Position numbers and translations under genes: made by a program | Assembly: GCF_038443705.2 (NCBI RefSeq) | Contig: NZ_CP151767.2 | Coordinates: 4,021,501 to 4,085,500 of the forward strand | Direction: 5' to 3' | DNA length: 64,000 nucleotides | From: Yoonia sp. SS1-5 | GTDB lineage: Bacteria; Pseudomonadota; Alphaproteobacteria; Rhodobacterales; Rhodobacteraceae | In this document: positions 25,835-35,089 of the stretch, piece by piece | Numbering within the stretch: position 1 is the stretch's first letter | Layout of the letters: each line of letters begins with the position of its first letter | The notes under the pieces: generated by a model | The model's database searches: none | Told to the model about the DNA's origin: nothing | What the model saw: the letters and a program-made list of their open reading frames with translations, nothing else

Positions 25835-27612
25835 GAACGCCCCTGCGTCCGCTTGCCCGTATTCTCAAGGCCCGCGCCCAGGGCGAAAACCCCGACAAGA
25901 TCGAGGCCGAGAACAAGCGCATTCGCCACGAGGAAATGGCCGACAAGTCCCGGCAACGCGCGGAAGGGCGGCTGCTGGTTCTGGGGCTTGCGTTTTTCTG
26001 TGCCTTTGTGGTGATTGGTGGGCGGATGGGCACATTGGCCGCATCTGTCCCTGAAGAGCCGCGCGCGAGTGCGCTGGGTAACCCGATTATCGGGCAACGT
26101 GCTGATATTGTTGACAGAAACGGGCGTATTCTGGCGACAAACCTGCAGACACATTCGCTTTATGCGCATCCGCAGGAAATGATTGATCCGCTGCATGCGG
26201 CTGCCGGTCTGGCCGAAATCTTTCCCGAACTGGATGAGGAAGAGCTGATCGCCGATTTCTCGGGCGAGCGGAAATTCATGTGGATTCGCCGCCAGATCAG
26301 CCCCGAGCAGATGCAGGCCGTCCACGATATCGGCTCGCCGGGTCTGCTTTTTGGGCCGCGCGAGATGCGTCTTTACCCCAACGGCCCGATTGGTGCGCAT
26401 GTGCTGGGCGGGGCAAGTTATGGTCGCGAGGGCGTGGCCAGTGCCGAAGTGATCGGCGTGGCCGGGGTCGAGCGGCATTTTGATGCCTTCCTGCGCGACC
26501 CGGCCAATGAGGGCGCGCCGCTGGAATTGTCGCTGGATCTGACTGTGCAGGCCGCCACCGAACAGGTGCTTGCGGGCGGTATGTCGATCATGAACGCCAA
26601 AGGGGCGGCTGCCATTGTCATGGATGTGCATACCGGCGAGATCATCTCCCTGGTGTCCCTGCCGGATTTCGACCCGAACAACCGCCCGCGCGTTCTGACC
26701 AAGGGTGATCAGTCGGACAGCCCGCTTTTCAATCGGGCGGTGCAGGGCGTCTATGAACTGGGGTCGGTTTTCAAGATATTCACTGTCGCGCAGGCGATGG
26801 AGTTGGGGTTGGTCAATCCCAACACGATGATTGATACCCAAGGGCCGCTGACCTGGGGCCGCTTCCGGATCCGTGATTTCCACGATTACGGGCCAGAGTT
26901 GTCCTCTACAGATGTGATCGTGAAATCCTCGAATATCGGGACCGCCCGGATCGCGATGCAGATCGGCGCCGCCCGGCAGCGCGAATTTCTGGGCTCTCTG
27001 GGCTTTCTCGAGGCGACACCGGTCGAGATGGTCGAAGGTCCGACGGGCAAGCCGCTTTTGCCGCCCAACTGGTCGGAAATTTCAACGATGACAATCTCTT
27101 ACGGGCATGGTTTGTCTTCCTCACCCCTTCATCTGGCGGCAGGATATGCGTCATTGGTCAACGGTGGAACGCGGGTGGCGCCTACCTTGTTGCGTCAGGA
27201 TGATGTCGCACCCGGCGAACGGGTGGTCAGCGCCGCGGTCAGCCGTCGGTCGATGGATATGCTGCGTCAGGTTGTGTCGCGCGGAACAGCATCTTTCGGC
27301 GAGGTGCCTGGGTACGAGGTCGGTGGCAAAACCGGTACGGCGGACAAACCCCGCGCCAGCGGCGGTGGCTATTATGATGACAAGGTGATCGCGACATTTG
27401 CATCCGCCTTTCCAGCCGATGACCCGCAATATGTGCTGATCGTCACCCTTGATGAACCATCCGAGAATTCAGGGGACAAGCCGCGTCGGACGGCTGGTTG
27501 GACAGCCGTACCGATTGCTGCCGAAATTATCCGCAGGGTCGCACCCTTGCTGGGCCTGCGACCACAAGTGGACACGCCGCAATCGGTGGGTATAACACTC
27601 ACCGCAAATTGA
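25831..27612 (+). CDS. ftsI: septal peptidoglycan transpeptidase, PBP3
   Basis: A 593-residue class B penicillin-binding protein. A membrane helix lies at about 47-63 and the dimerisation domain opens with RADIVDRNGRILATNL. Catalytic motifs: SxxK as Ser312-Val-Phe-Lys315, SxN as Ser366-Ser-Asn368 and KTGT starting at Lys500. It cross-links septal peptidoglycan as partner of FtsW, encoded downstream. ATGA overlap with ftsL. Confidence 0.97.
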   Translation: MRTPLRPLARILKARAQGENPDKIEAENKRIRHEEMADKSRQRAEGRLLVLGLAFFCAFVVIGGRMGTLAASVPEEPRASALGNPIIGQRADIVDRNGRILATNLQTHSLYAHPQEMIDPLHAAAGLAEIFPELDEEELIADFSGERKFMWIRRQISPEQMQAVHDIGSPGLLFGPREMRLYPNGPIGAHVLGGASYGREGVASAEVIGVAGVERHFDAFLRDPANEGAPLELSLDLTVQAATEQVLAGGMSIMNAKGAAAIVMDVHTGEIISLVSLPDFDPNNRPRVLTKGDQSDSPLFNRAVQGVYELGSVFKIFTVAQAMELGLVNPNTMIDTQGPLTWGRFRIRDFHDYGPELSSTDVIVKSSNIGTARIAMQIGAARQREFLGSLGFLEATPVEMVEGPTGKPLLPPNWSEISTMTISYGHGLSSSPLHLAAGYASLVNGGTRVAPTLLRQDDVAPGERVVSAAVSRRSMDMLRQVVSRGTASFGEVPGYEVGGKTGTADKPRASGGGYYDDKVIATFASAFPADDPQYVLIVTLDEPSENSGDKPRRTAGWTAVPIAAEIIRRVAPLLGLRPQVDTPQSVGITLTAN

Positions 27613-27622
27613 GGGGCGTTGC

Positions 27623-29110
27623 ATGACCACATTGGCGGAACTGGGGCTAACGGCCCAAGGCGGGGCAGAAGCACAGGTCACAGGGCTTGCCGTTGATAGC
27701 CGCGACGTCAAGGATGGGTATCTCTTTGCGGCTCTGCCGGGCGCGCAGGTTCACGGGGCAGAATTCATCCAATATGCCTTGCGCATGGGGGCAGGGGCGA
27801 TCCTGACCGATGCTGCGGGGGCCGCGATTGCATCGGAACATCTGGCTGGTGCGATGGCCGCCGTGATCATCGCCGAGGATCCGCGCCAGACGCTGGCGCA
27901 GACCGCGTCGCTCTGGTCGGGGGCGCATCCGGGCACTGTCGTTGCGGTGACGGGGACAAACGGCAAGACGTCGGTGTCCACCTTCTGCCGCCAGATTTGG
28001 GAACAGATGGGCATTGCGGGCGTCAATCTTGGCACAACCGGGGTTGAGGGGGCCTGGACCCATCCGCTGAAACACACCACACCTGAACCGATCACGCTGC
28101 ACCGCGTTCTGGCGCAGGCGACCGAGAACGGGATCACCCATGTCGCGATGGAGGCGTCCTCGCACGGGTTGGATCAGCGCCGGCTGGATGGCGTGTTGCT
28201 GACGGCTGCGGGCTTTAGCAATTTTTCGCAGGATCATCTGGATTATCACAAGACCTTTGACGCCTATTTCGAGGCCAAGATGGGCCTGTTTGATCGGGTA
28301 TTGTCCGAGGATGGCGTCGCCGTCATCAACCTTGATGACCCCAAAGGTCAGGAGGTGGCAGATCGCTGTACCGCCCGCGGGCAAGAGGTGATCGGCGTCG
28401 GTCGCGATGCGGGCGCACGTCTGCAACTGACCGGGCAGCGCTTTGACGCAACCGGGCAAGAGGTGCTGTTTTCGTGGCAGGGGCAGGCCTATCAAGTGCA
28501 TCTTGATCTGATCGGTGGATTTCAGGCGGAAAACGTCCTGCTGGCAGCGGGCCTTGTGATTGCCGCAGGGGCAGAGCCGTCGACGGTTTTCGAGGTGTTG
28601 CCAGAACTTGGGACGGTCCATGGCCGGATGGAACTTGCCGCGACCCGCGACAATGGGGCGACGGTTTTTGTGGATTACGCACATACACCCGACGCGGTAT
28701 CGACCGCCCTGCAGGCGATGCGCCTGCATGTGATGGGCCGGATCATCGTTATTGTTGGCGCGGGCGGTGACCGCGATGCCACCAAACGCCCATTGATGGG
28801 GGCGGCGGCGGCGCGCCATGCCGACAGCGTGATTGTGACCGATGACAATCCGCGTTCCGAAGACCCCGCCACAATCCGCGCGGCCGTCATGGCCGGCGCT
28901 GTCGAGGCGGGGGCGACTGACAGCATCACCGAAGTCGGCGACCGGGCCGAGGCCATCCTGCGTGGGATCGACATGCTGGCGCCCGGCGACGCCCTGCTGA
29001 TTGCGGGCAAGGGCCATGAGACCGGTCAGGTCATCGGTGACACCGTTTTGCCCTTTGACGATGTCGAGCAGGCCAGCGTGGCCGTGGCCGCGCTTGAGGG
29101 GCGGATATGA
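27623..29110 (+). CDS. murE: UDP-MurNAc-tripeptide synthetase (meso-DAP adding)
   Basis: A 495-residue Mur ligase. The P-loop GTNGKTS lies at 111-117. The DDNPRSEDP motif near residue 410 is the DNPR signature of enzymes that add meso-diaminopimelate, so the peptidoglycan is predicted to be DAP-type. Follows ftsI after 10 bp and overlaps murF by 4 nt. Confidence 0.97.
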   Translation: MTTLAELGLTAQGGAEAQVTGLAVDSRDVKDGYLFAALPGAQVHGAEFIQYALRMGAGAILTDAAGAAIASEHLAGAMAAVIIAEDPRQTLAQTASLWSGAHPGTVVAVTGTNGKTSVSTFCRQIWEQMGIAGVNLGTTGVEGAWTHPLKHTTPEPITLHRVLAQATENGITHVAMEASSHGLDQRRLDGVLLTAAGFSNFSQDHLDYHKTFDAYFEAKMGLFDRVLSEDGVAVINLDDPKGQEVADRCTARGQEVIGVGRDAGARLQLTGQRFDATGQEVLFSWQGQAYQVHLDLIGGFQAENVLLAAGLVIAAGAEPSTVFEVLPELGTVHGRMELAATRDNGATVFVDYAHTPDAVSTALQAMRLHVMGRIIVIVGAGGDRDATKRPLMGAAAARHADSVIVTDDNPRSEDPATIRAAVMAGAVEAGATDSITEVGDRAEAILRGIDMLAPGDALLIAGKGHETGQVIGDTVLPFDDVEQASVAVAALEGRI

Positions 29111-30534
29111 GCCTGTGGACCGCGCAGGATGCGGCTGCCGCGACCGCGGGTCAGGTCGCGTCCGATTGGACGGCCACAGGCGTGTCGATTGATACCCGGA
29201 CCTTGCAGCCAGGCGACTTGTTCGTGGCATTGAAAGATGTCCGGGACGGCCATGATTTTGTGGCAGCGGCCCTAGAAAAAGAGGCGGCTGCGGCTTTGGT
29301 CAGCCGGATCCCTGACGGTGTCTCAGCCGCGCGTCTTTTGATCGTTGAGGACGTGTTGGACGGGCTGGTCGCGCTGGGGCAGGCAGGACGGCAGCGTACC
29401 CGCGCCCGTGTGGCCGCGATTACCGGGTCGGTGGGCAAGACATCAACCAAGGAAATGTTGCGCGCGGCCCTGGCCGGGCAGGGTAAATGCCACGCAGCCG
29501 AGGCATCCTACAACAACCACTGGGGGGTGCCGCTGACATTGGCGCGCATGCCTGCCGATACGGATTTTGCCATAATCGAAATCGGTATGAGCAACCCGGG
29601 CGAGATTGCCCCCCTGTCAAAATTGGCCCGCCCGCATGTGGTGATGGTCACAACAGTTGCGGCAGCCCATCTGGCTGCCTTTGACAGTCTGGCGGGTATC
29701 GCGACAGAGAAGGCCAGCATCATGGACGGGGTGGCACCCGATGGTGTCGCGATCCTGAATGCCGATATCGAAACCACCGATATCTTGCAGCAGCATGCAA
29801 CCACATGTGGCTTGCGGCAGGTTCTTTTTGGCGAAGAGGGCCGCGACTGGACGCTCAGGGATGTCCGGCTCTCGGATGATATTACGATTATCAGCGCGAC
29901 AGGGTCCGGCGAGGATTATCTGTTCAAGCTGAACGTCTCGGGCCGGCATTTTGCGATGAACGCGGTTGGGGTGCTTGCCATGGTCGATGCATTAGGGGCT
30001 GATCCGGTCACCGCATCGCTTGATATTGCCAATTGGCGGCCACCGCCGGGGCGTGGCACCCGCGAGATCATTGTGACCGACGGCGCCAAGCAGGGCGAGA
30101 CGCTTGATCTGATGGATGACGCGTTCAACGCCAACCCCACCTCGCTAGCAGCAGCGTTGGAGGTTGTGGCGGCGGCGGTCCCGGTTGACGGGGTCGGGCG
30201 CATCGTCAAGGGACGGCGGGTTGCGATCCTGGGTGATATGCTCGAACTGGGGCCGGATGAGGTGCAGATGCATCGCGACATGGCCGCAAACACCCACCTT
30301 CATGCGCTGCAACTGATCCATTGCGCCGGACCGCTGATGCATCATCTGTGGCAGGCCTTGCCCGACGACAAACGCGGGGTCTGGGCCGAGAATGCAGGCG
30401 ACCTGGCGGCAAAGGTATCGCAACTGGTTGATGCGGGCGATGTGGTGCTGGTCAAGGGATCCAAGGGCAGCAAGGTCAGTCTTGTCGTTGACGCCATCCG
30501 CAAATTGGGGCATCGCCGCCCCCGACAGGATTAA
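29107..30534 (+). CDS. murF: UDP-MurNAc-tripeptide D-alanyl-D-alanine ligase
   Basis: A 475-residue Mur ligase that adds D-Ala-D-Ala to the tripeptide. The P-loop GSVGKTS lies at 107-113, with the central HLAAFDSLAGIATEKASI and the C-terminal RRVAILGDMLELG motif typical of MurF. ATGA overlap with murE; 12 bp to mraY. Confidence 0.97.
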   Translation: MSLWTAQDAAAATAGQVASDWTATGVSIDTRTLQPGDLFVALKDVRDGHDFVAAALEKEAAAALVSRIPDGVSAARLLIVEDVLDGLVALGQAGRQRTRARVAAITGSVGKTSTKEMLRAALAGQGKCHAAEASYNNHWGVPLTLARMPADTDFAIIEIGMSNPGEIAPLSKLARPHVVMVTTVAAAHLAAFDSLAGIATEKASIMDGVAPDGVAILNADIETTDILQQHATTCGLRQVLFGEEGRDWTLRDVRLSDDITIISATGSGEDYLFKLNVSGRHFAMNAVGVLAMVDALGADPVTASLDIANWRPPPGRGTREIIVTDGAKQGETLDLMDDAFNANPTSLAAALEVVAAAVPVDGVGRIVKGRRVAILGDMLELGPDEVQMHRDMAANTHLHALQLIHCAGPLMHHLWQALPDDKRGVWAENAGDLAAKVSQLVDAGDVVLVKGSKGSKVSLVVDAIRKLGHRRPRQD

Positions 30535-30546
30535 AGGTAGGCACAT

Positions 30547-31629
30547 ATGTTATACTGGTTGACCGCATTGTCGGATGGTGGCGATTTCTTCAATCTGTTT
30601 CGCTATATCACATTCCGCGCGGGAGGGGCCTTTCTGACCGCACTTGTCTTTGGGTTCATTTTCGGACCGCCTTTGATCAACGTGTTGCGGCGCAAGCAGG
30701 GCAAGGGCCAGCCAATCCGCAACGACGGCCCCGAGGGGCATTTCGTCAAGGCCGGCACGCCCACAATGGGCGGGCTGCTGATTGTGGGGGCGCTGACCTT
30801 TTCAACCCTGCTCTGGGCGCGGCTGGACAATCCGTTTGTGTGGATGGTTCTGTTTGTCACGCTGTCCTTTGCGGCTATCGGGTTTGCCGACGATTATGCC
30901 AAAGTGTCCAAGCAGAACACCGCAGGCGTGTCCGGTAAAATCCGGATCCTGCTGGGTATCCTGATTGCGGCGATTGCCGGCTATTGGGCAGCCTCTTTCC
31001 ATCCGGAGGATCTGACCGGGCAGCTTGCGCTGCCGATCTTCAAGGATACGCTGATCAATTTGGGCATTCTGTTTGTCCCCTTTGCGGTGATTGTCATCGT
31101 GGGGGCCGCAAATGCGGTAAACCTGACCGACGGGCTGGACGGGCTGGCCATCATGCCCGTGATGATCGCCGCAGGCACATTCGGGATCATCGCCTATGCG
31201 GTGGGCCGGGTCGATTTCACCCAATATCTGGATGTGCACTATGTCCCTGATACGGGCGAGATCCTGATATTCGCGGCCGGGCTGATCGGCGGGGGTTTGG
31301 GCTTTTTGTGGTACAACGCCCCCCCTGCGGCGGTCTTCATGGGTGACACTGGATCATTGGCGCTGGGCGGCGCGTTGGGCGCCATCGCCGTGGCCACCAA
31401 GCACGAGATCGTTCTGGCCATTGTCGGCGGGCTGTTCGTGGTCGAGGCGCTGTCCGTGATCATCCAGGTCGCCTATTTCAAACGCACCGGCAAGCGGGTC
31501 TTCCTGATGGCCCCTATCCATCACCATTATGAGAAAAAGGGCTGGGCCGAGCCGCAGATCGTGATCCGGTTCTGGATCATTTCGCTGATCCTGGCGATGA
31601 TCGGGTTGGCAACTTTGAAGGTCCGGTAG
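30547..31629 (+). CDS. mraY: phospho-MurNAc-pentapeptide transferase
   Basis: A 360-residue polytopic membrane enzyme that makes lipid I. The catalytic aspartates lie in GFADDYAKV and [11 protein letters not shown], the histidine motif is [12 protein letters not shown], and about ten hydrophobic helices are seen. Preceded by AAAGGTAG. In related genomes murD follows closely; here 3.4 kb of foreign sequence separates them. Confidence 0.97.
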   Translation: MLYWLTALSDGGDFFNLFRYITFRAGGAFLTALVFGFIFGPPLINVLRRKQGKGQPIRNDGPEGHFVKAGTPTMGGLLIVGALTFSTLLWARLDNPFVWMVLFVTLSFAAIGFADDYAKVSKQNTAGVSGKIRILLGILIAAIAGYWAASFHPEDLTGQLALPIFKDTLINLGILFVPFAVIVIVGAANAVNLTDGLDGLAIMPVMIAAGTFGIIAYAVGRVDFTQYLDVHYVPDTGEILIFAAGLIGGGLGFLWYNAPPAAVFMGDTGSLALGGALGAIAVATKHEIVLAIVGGLFVVEALSVIIQVAYFKRTGKRVFLMAPIHHHYEKKGWAEPQIVIRFWIISLILAMIGLATLKVR

Positions 31630-31712
31630 GTCCGTCAGTATGCCAATGTGATTGCCCCGATGTTGCACGCAACAACAGGGCACCGCCGGGGCCTCGGGGT
31701 CGGTGTGAAGCG

Positions 31713-31772
31713 CCCTCCCCATGGGGGAGGGTTTATCGCTCAAACGATCCGGGGGATCGTTTGAGCGATAAA
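31713..31772. repeat. two adjacent perfect palindromes after mraY
   Basis: First, CCCTCCCC (31713-31720) with GGGGAGGG (31724-31731). Directly next to it, a 19-bp perfect inverted repeat with a 3-nt GGG loop: 31732-31750 with 31754-31772. The rest of the 31,630-32,022 gap shows no gene. They could form a strong bidirectional terminator or belong to a mobile repeat, and they mark the left side of the inserted TPR gene. Confidence 0.75.
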
Positions 31773-32022
31773 CGGGCGAAGCCCCGGCCCGGGCGCTGCC
31801 CGGTGATACCGGGCGGGACGCGGGCAAACTTACACATTTCAAAGCGACGACGCTTTTTTGTCCGCTTGCATCACACGACTAATCAAATCTCAATATTGCG
31901 TAGAGTGGTTGAAACCCACCACCCAAACCACAATCAACCTCCTGCCGGGTGCTGCCCTCAGGTTGTTGCCAAGCCGCATCAATCAACTATCGTCGGGCTG
32001 AGGTATCAAGAACAGGTTCGCG

Positions 32023-33681
32023 ATGTGGGAAGTAATCAGTGTTTTCTTGGAAGGGATTTCCGCAGAGGCAGGCGCATTAGGTGGCATCGCAGCCGTTCTG
32101 ACTGTGGCATGGGCCATCATCAAAAAGCCTTTCACAAGAAACAAACCAACCCAACTTGCGCCTGAGACAATCGAACAGATCAAACCAGTCGCAGCCAAGG
32201 ATGGCACGGCCTTAACCATTTCAGAATTCATACGTCTACGCCGAGAACTCAAGGCTGATCTTGAACAAGAACTGGCTGAGGCTGCGGAAACTGAGAAAGA
32301 ACAACTTCGTGCCCAGATTGCGGATCTCGAAGCTCAAATCGAAAATCCGGACGAAGCATTGGAGGCAGCGAACAAGCGCATCGCAGACCTAGAGGCGTTG
32401 CTTGACCGTTCCGGCAACATCGTAGGGGGTGACCGCATCTCCGAAGCCAAAACAGCTTTAGAGCATGGCGACACCAGTCTTGCGGATGAAATTTTTCAAG
32501 AAATCGAGGCATGTAATGAATTGGCTGTGCAGGAAACCGCGCGTGCTGCTTTTGGGCGAGGGGAAATCGCAGAAGGCGAAGTCCGTTGGGCCGATGCTGC
32601 GCGGCACTACGCCAAAGCCGCAAAACTTGATGAAAGCTTCGATGCTCTGCGCAAGGCAAGCGACTTTGCAGAGCGATCTGGAAACTACGAACAAGCAAGT
32701 CAGTTCAGCAATGATCTTGTGCGCGTTGCGAAAACAGCAGGTGATCAACCCCAGCTATCAGATGCTTTGAATGAACACGCGACCAATCTTAGCAGTTTAG
32801 GCCGCTACGCGGAGGCCGAGGATCTCTACCGGAACGCGCTTGAGATTGGCCGCGCCACGATTGGAGAAGGGCATCCGAGCTATGCCACCCATCTCAGCAA
32901 CCTCGCTGGCGTGGTTGAGGAGCAGGGACGGTACGTCGAGGCCGAGGGTTTTTACCGGAACGCGCTTGAGATTGATCGCGCTACGATTGGGGAAGGGCAT
33001 CCGGACTATGGCACCGGTCTCAACAACCTCGCTGGCGTGGTGAGTGCGCAGGGACGGTACGCCGAGGCCGAGGGTCTCTATCGCGACTCCCTTGAGATCG
33101 GCCGCGCCACGATTGGGGAAGGGCATCCGGACTATGCCACCCGTCTCAGCAACCTCGCTGGCGTGATCCGGGGGCAGGAACGGTACGAAGAGGCCGAGGG
33201 TCTCTTTCGCGACGCGCTTGAGATTGGCTTGGCTACGATTGGGGAAGGGCATCCGGACTATGCCACCAGTCTCAACAACCTCGCTGGTGTGGTCAGTGCG
33301 CAGGGAAGGTACGAGGAGGCCGAAGGTCTCTATCGCGACGTGCTGGATATTGACCGCGCCACGATTGGGGAGGGGCATCCGAGCTATGCAATTGGTGTCA
33401 CCAACCTCGCCGGCGTGGTCAGGGCGCAAGGACGGCACGCGGAAGCAGAGGAACTATATCGCGCGGCACTTGAGATTGGGCGCGCCACAATTGGGGAGGG
33501 ACATCCGGACTATGCCACCCGTCTCAACAACCTCGCTGGCGTGGTGAGGGCGCAGGGGCGGTACGCAGAGGCCGCGGGTTTCTATCGCGAGGCATTGAGG
33601 GTTTTTCGTTCCACACTTCCTGAAGGTCATCCAAACATCGCTCTGGTCAAGGAAAACCTCGCGAACCTCACCGAGCCTTGA
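32023..33681 (+). CDS. membrane-anchored coiled-coil TPR protein, kinesin-light-chain-like repeats
   Basis: A 552-residue protein. One N-terminal membrane helix (about 16-33), then a charged coiled coil (about 65-130, LKADLEQELAEAAETEKEQL), a linker helical region, and seven tandem 42-residue TPRs from about residue 245 to 538 with the repeated core NLAGVV..GRYAEAEGLYR and GRATIGEGHPDYA. The repeats resemble kinesin-light-chain TPRs used for peptide binding. No catalytic domain is seen. It interrupts mraY-murD and is flanked by palindromes and an IS, so it is probably acquired. Role unknown; a cytoplasmic scaffold at the membrane is a fair guess. Confidence 0.75.
   Translation: MWEVISVFLEGISAEAGALGGIAAVLTVAWAIIKKPFTRNKPTQLAPETIEQIKPVAAKDGTALTISEFIRLRRELKADLEQELAEAAETEKEQLRAQIADLEAQIENPDEALEAANKRIADLEALLDRSGNIVGGDRISEAKTALEHGDTSLADEIFQEIEACNELAVQETARAAFGRGEIAEGEVRWADAARHYAKAAKLDESFDALRKASDFAERSGNYEQASQFSNDLVRVAKTAGDQPQLSDALNEHATNLSSLGRYAEAEDLYRNALEIGRATIGEGHPSYATHLSNLAGVVEEQGRYVEAEGFYRNALEIDRATIGEGHPDYGTGLNNLAGVVSAQGRYAEAEGLYRDSLEIGRATIGEGHPDYATRLSNLAGVIRGQERYEEAEGLFRDALEIGLATIGEGHPDYATSLNNLAGVVSAQGRYEEAEGLYRDVLDIDRATIGEGHPSYAIGVTNLAGVVRAQGRHAEAEELYRAALEIGRATIGEGHPDYATRLNNLAGVVRAQGRYAEAAGFYREALRVFRSTLPEGHPNIALVKENLANLTEP
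32755..33636 (+). repeat. seven tandem 126-bp repeats encoding TPR units
   Basis: Units begin at 32755, 32881, 33007, 33133, 33259, 33385 and 33511, each exactly 126 bp (42 codons). Long stretches such as the GCCACGATTGGGGAAGGGCAT segment are near-identical at DNA level in successive units, which points to recent duplication or gene conversion rather than ancient repeats. Confidence 0.85.
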
Positions 33682-33683
33682 CA

Positions 33684-34877
33684 CCTCATGTGTAAAACAC
33701 ACGACTTGATCTGACATTTCTGCTCTTCTGGAGCGCAATCAAGGAGTGTCGATCAATGACAAGTATTCAAGAGAAGATCATCAAGCCGAAGCTGGGGCTG
33801 TTGGAACTGGCCAAACAGCTCGGAAGCGTGTCGCAGGCCTGCAAAGTGATGGGTTATTCGCGGGACAGCTTTTACCGGTTCAGAGAACTTTACGATCAGG
33901 GTGGCGAAGAAGCCCTGATGGATCTCAGCCGCCGCAAGCCGGTGATGAAAAACCGCGTGCCAGAACATGTCGAGAAGGCGGTCATCGAACTGGCCATCGA
34001 CAACCCGGCTCTGGGTCAGAAACGGGCGTCGTGGGAGCTGCAGCAGAAAGGCATCATGGTGTCATCGTCGGGCGTCCGGTCGATCTGGCTGCGTAATGAT
34101 CTGGAAACCATGAAAAAGCGCCTCAAGGCCCTGGAGGCCCGTGCCGCCCAAGAGGGTATCTTGCTCACCGAGGATCAGTTGGCCGCGCTGGAAAAAGCCA
34201 AGGCCAAGAAAGAAGCCCATGGCGAGATCGAGAGCCACCACCCTGGCTATCTGGGCAGCCAGGACACCTATTATGTGGGCACAATGAAGGGCGTCGGACG
34301 CATTTATCAACAGACCTTTGTCGATACCTATGCCCGCGTGGCGATCTGCAAGCTCTACACTGAAAAGACGGCAATCACCGCGGCCGACTTGCTGAACGAC
34401 CGCGTGATCCCGTTCTTTGCAGAGCATGAGATCAGCCTGCTGCGCGTCCTGACAGACCGGGGCACGGAATACTGTGGCAAGGTCGAGAACCACGCCTACC
34501 AGCTTTATCTGGCCGTCGAGGACGTGGACCACACCCGAACCAAGGCCAATTCTCCGCAAACAAACGGCATCTGCGAGCGGTTCCATCGCACCATCAAGGA
34601 TGAGTTCTACGACATCGCATTCCGCAAGAAACTGTATCGGTCAGTCGAAGAGTTGCAGGCCGATCTGGATGCGTGGCTGGCAAAGTACAACGAACAGCGG
34701 CCACATTCGGGACGTCACTGCTATGGCAAAACACCTATGCAGACCTTCCGCGAAACGCTACACATCGCTGTCGAGAAGACGATCAAAACGCACGACCAAT
34801 CGGACAGTGCGCAACCCGTTCTCAGCGTCGCAAGCTGAGATGTCCGTCAGATCAAGTCTGAAGTTTTACACCTCATG
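33684..34877 (+). mobile_element. complete IS481-family insertion sequence with 7-bp target duplication
   Basis: The element spans 33691-34870 (1,180 bp). Terminal inverted repeats start TGTAAAAC at 33691 and end GTTTTACA at 34870; the inner block GACTTGATCTGAC is identical in both, giving 21 of 25 matches with four mismatches between the blocks. The target duplication CCTCATG is present at 33684-33690 and 34871-34877. Intact ends, duplication and transposase suggest a recent insertion. It landed 9 bp after the stop of the TPR gene. Confidence 0.93.
33756..34838 (+). CDS. IS481-family transposase
   Basis: A 360-residue transposase. An N-terminal helix-turn-helix (LLELAKQLGSVSQACKVMGYSRDSFYRF) is followed by an rve-type DDE core: Asp in QDTYYVGTMKG, Asp in LTDRGTEYCG and Glu in NGICERFHRTIKDEFY. 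The C-terminal YNEQRPHSGRHCYGKTP motif is typical of the family. All three catalytic residues are present, so the element is probably active. Transcription runs toward murD and could read into it. Confidence 0.95.
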   Translation: MTSIQEKIIKPKLGLLELAKQLGSVSQACKVMGYSRDSFYRFRELYDQGGEEALMDLSRRKPVMKNRVPEHVEKAVIELAIDNPALGQKRASWELQQKGIMVSSSGVRSIWLRNDLETMKKRLKALEARAAQEGILLTEDQLAALEKAKAKKEAHGEIESHHPGYLGSQDTYYVGTMKGVGRIYQQTFVDTYARVAICKLYTEKTAITAADLLNDRVIPFFAEHEISLLRVLTDRGTEYCGKVENHAYQLYLAVEDVDHTRTKANSPQTNGICERFHRTIKDEFYDIAFRKKLYRSVEELQADLDAWLAKYNEQRPHSGRHCYGKTPMQTFRETLHIAVEKTIKTHDQSDSAQPVLSVAS

Positions 34878-35089
34878 CGCATTTGCGCGTCCTGTCCGTT
34901 TCCTTGCCCGACCCAGACAAAATCGAATGCACGCCTTCTGTTTGTCAATTCGCCATCATATCGTTGTAGGCGAGCCTGTCATTGATCCGCCCGAGGTCGC
35001 GCTCTTTCGCCGCTAAGAATGTCTTTCCCGCTCTTGAACGTTGTTGGGGCAACCGGCACTCTGCCACCCAAGTCAGCGGGGGCAGGGAC

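Noticed and set aside
25753..26883. Minus-strand frame of 376 codons opposite ftsI
   Set aside because: Antisense shadow of ftsI with no recognisable domain or ribosome site.
27647..29230. Long minus-strand frame of 527 codons opposite murE
   Set aside because: It is antisense to an intact murE, is rich in Arg, Pro and His as expected for a shadow of high-GC coding DNA, and has no family motif.
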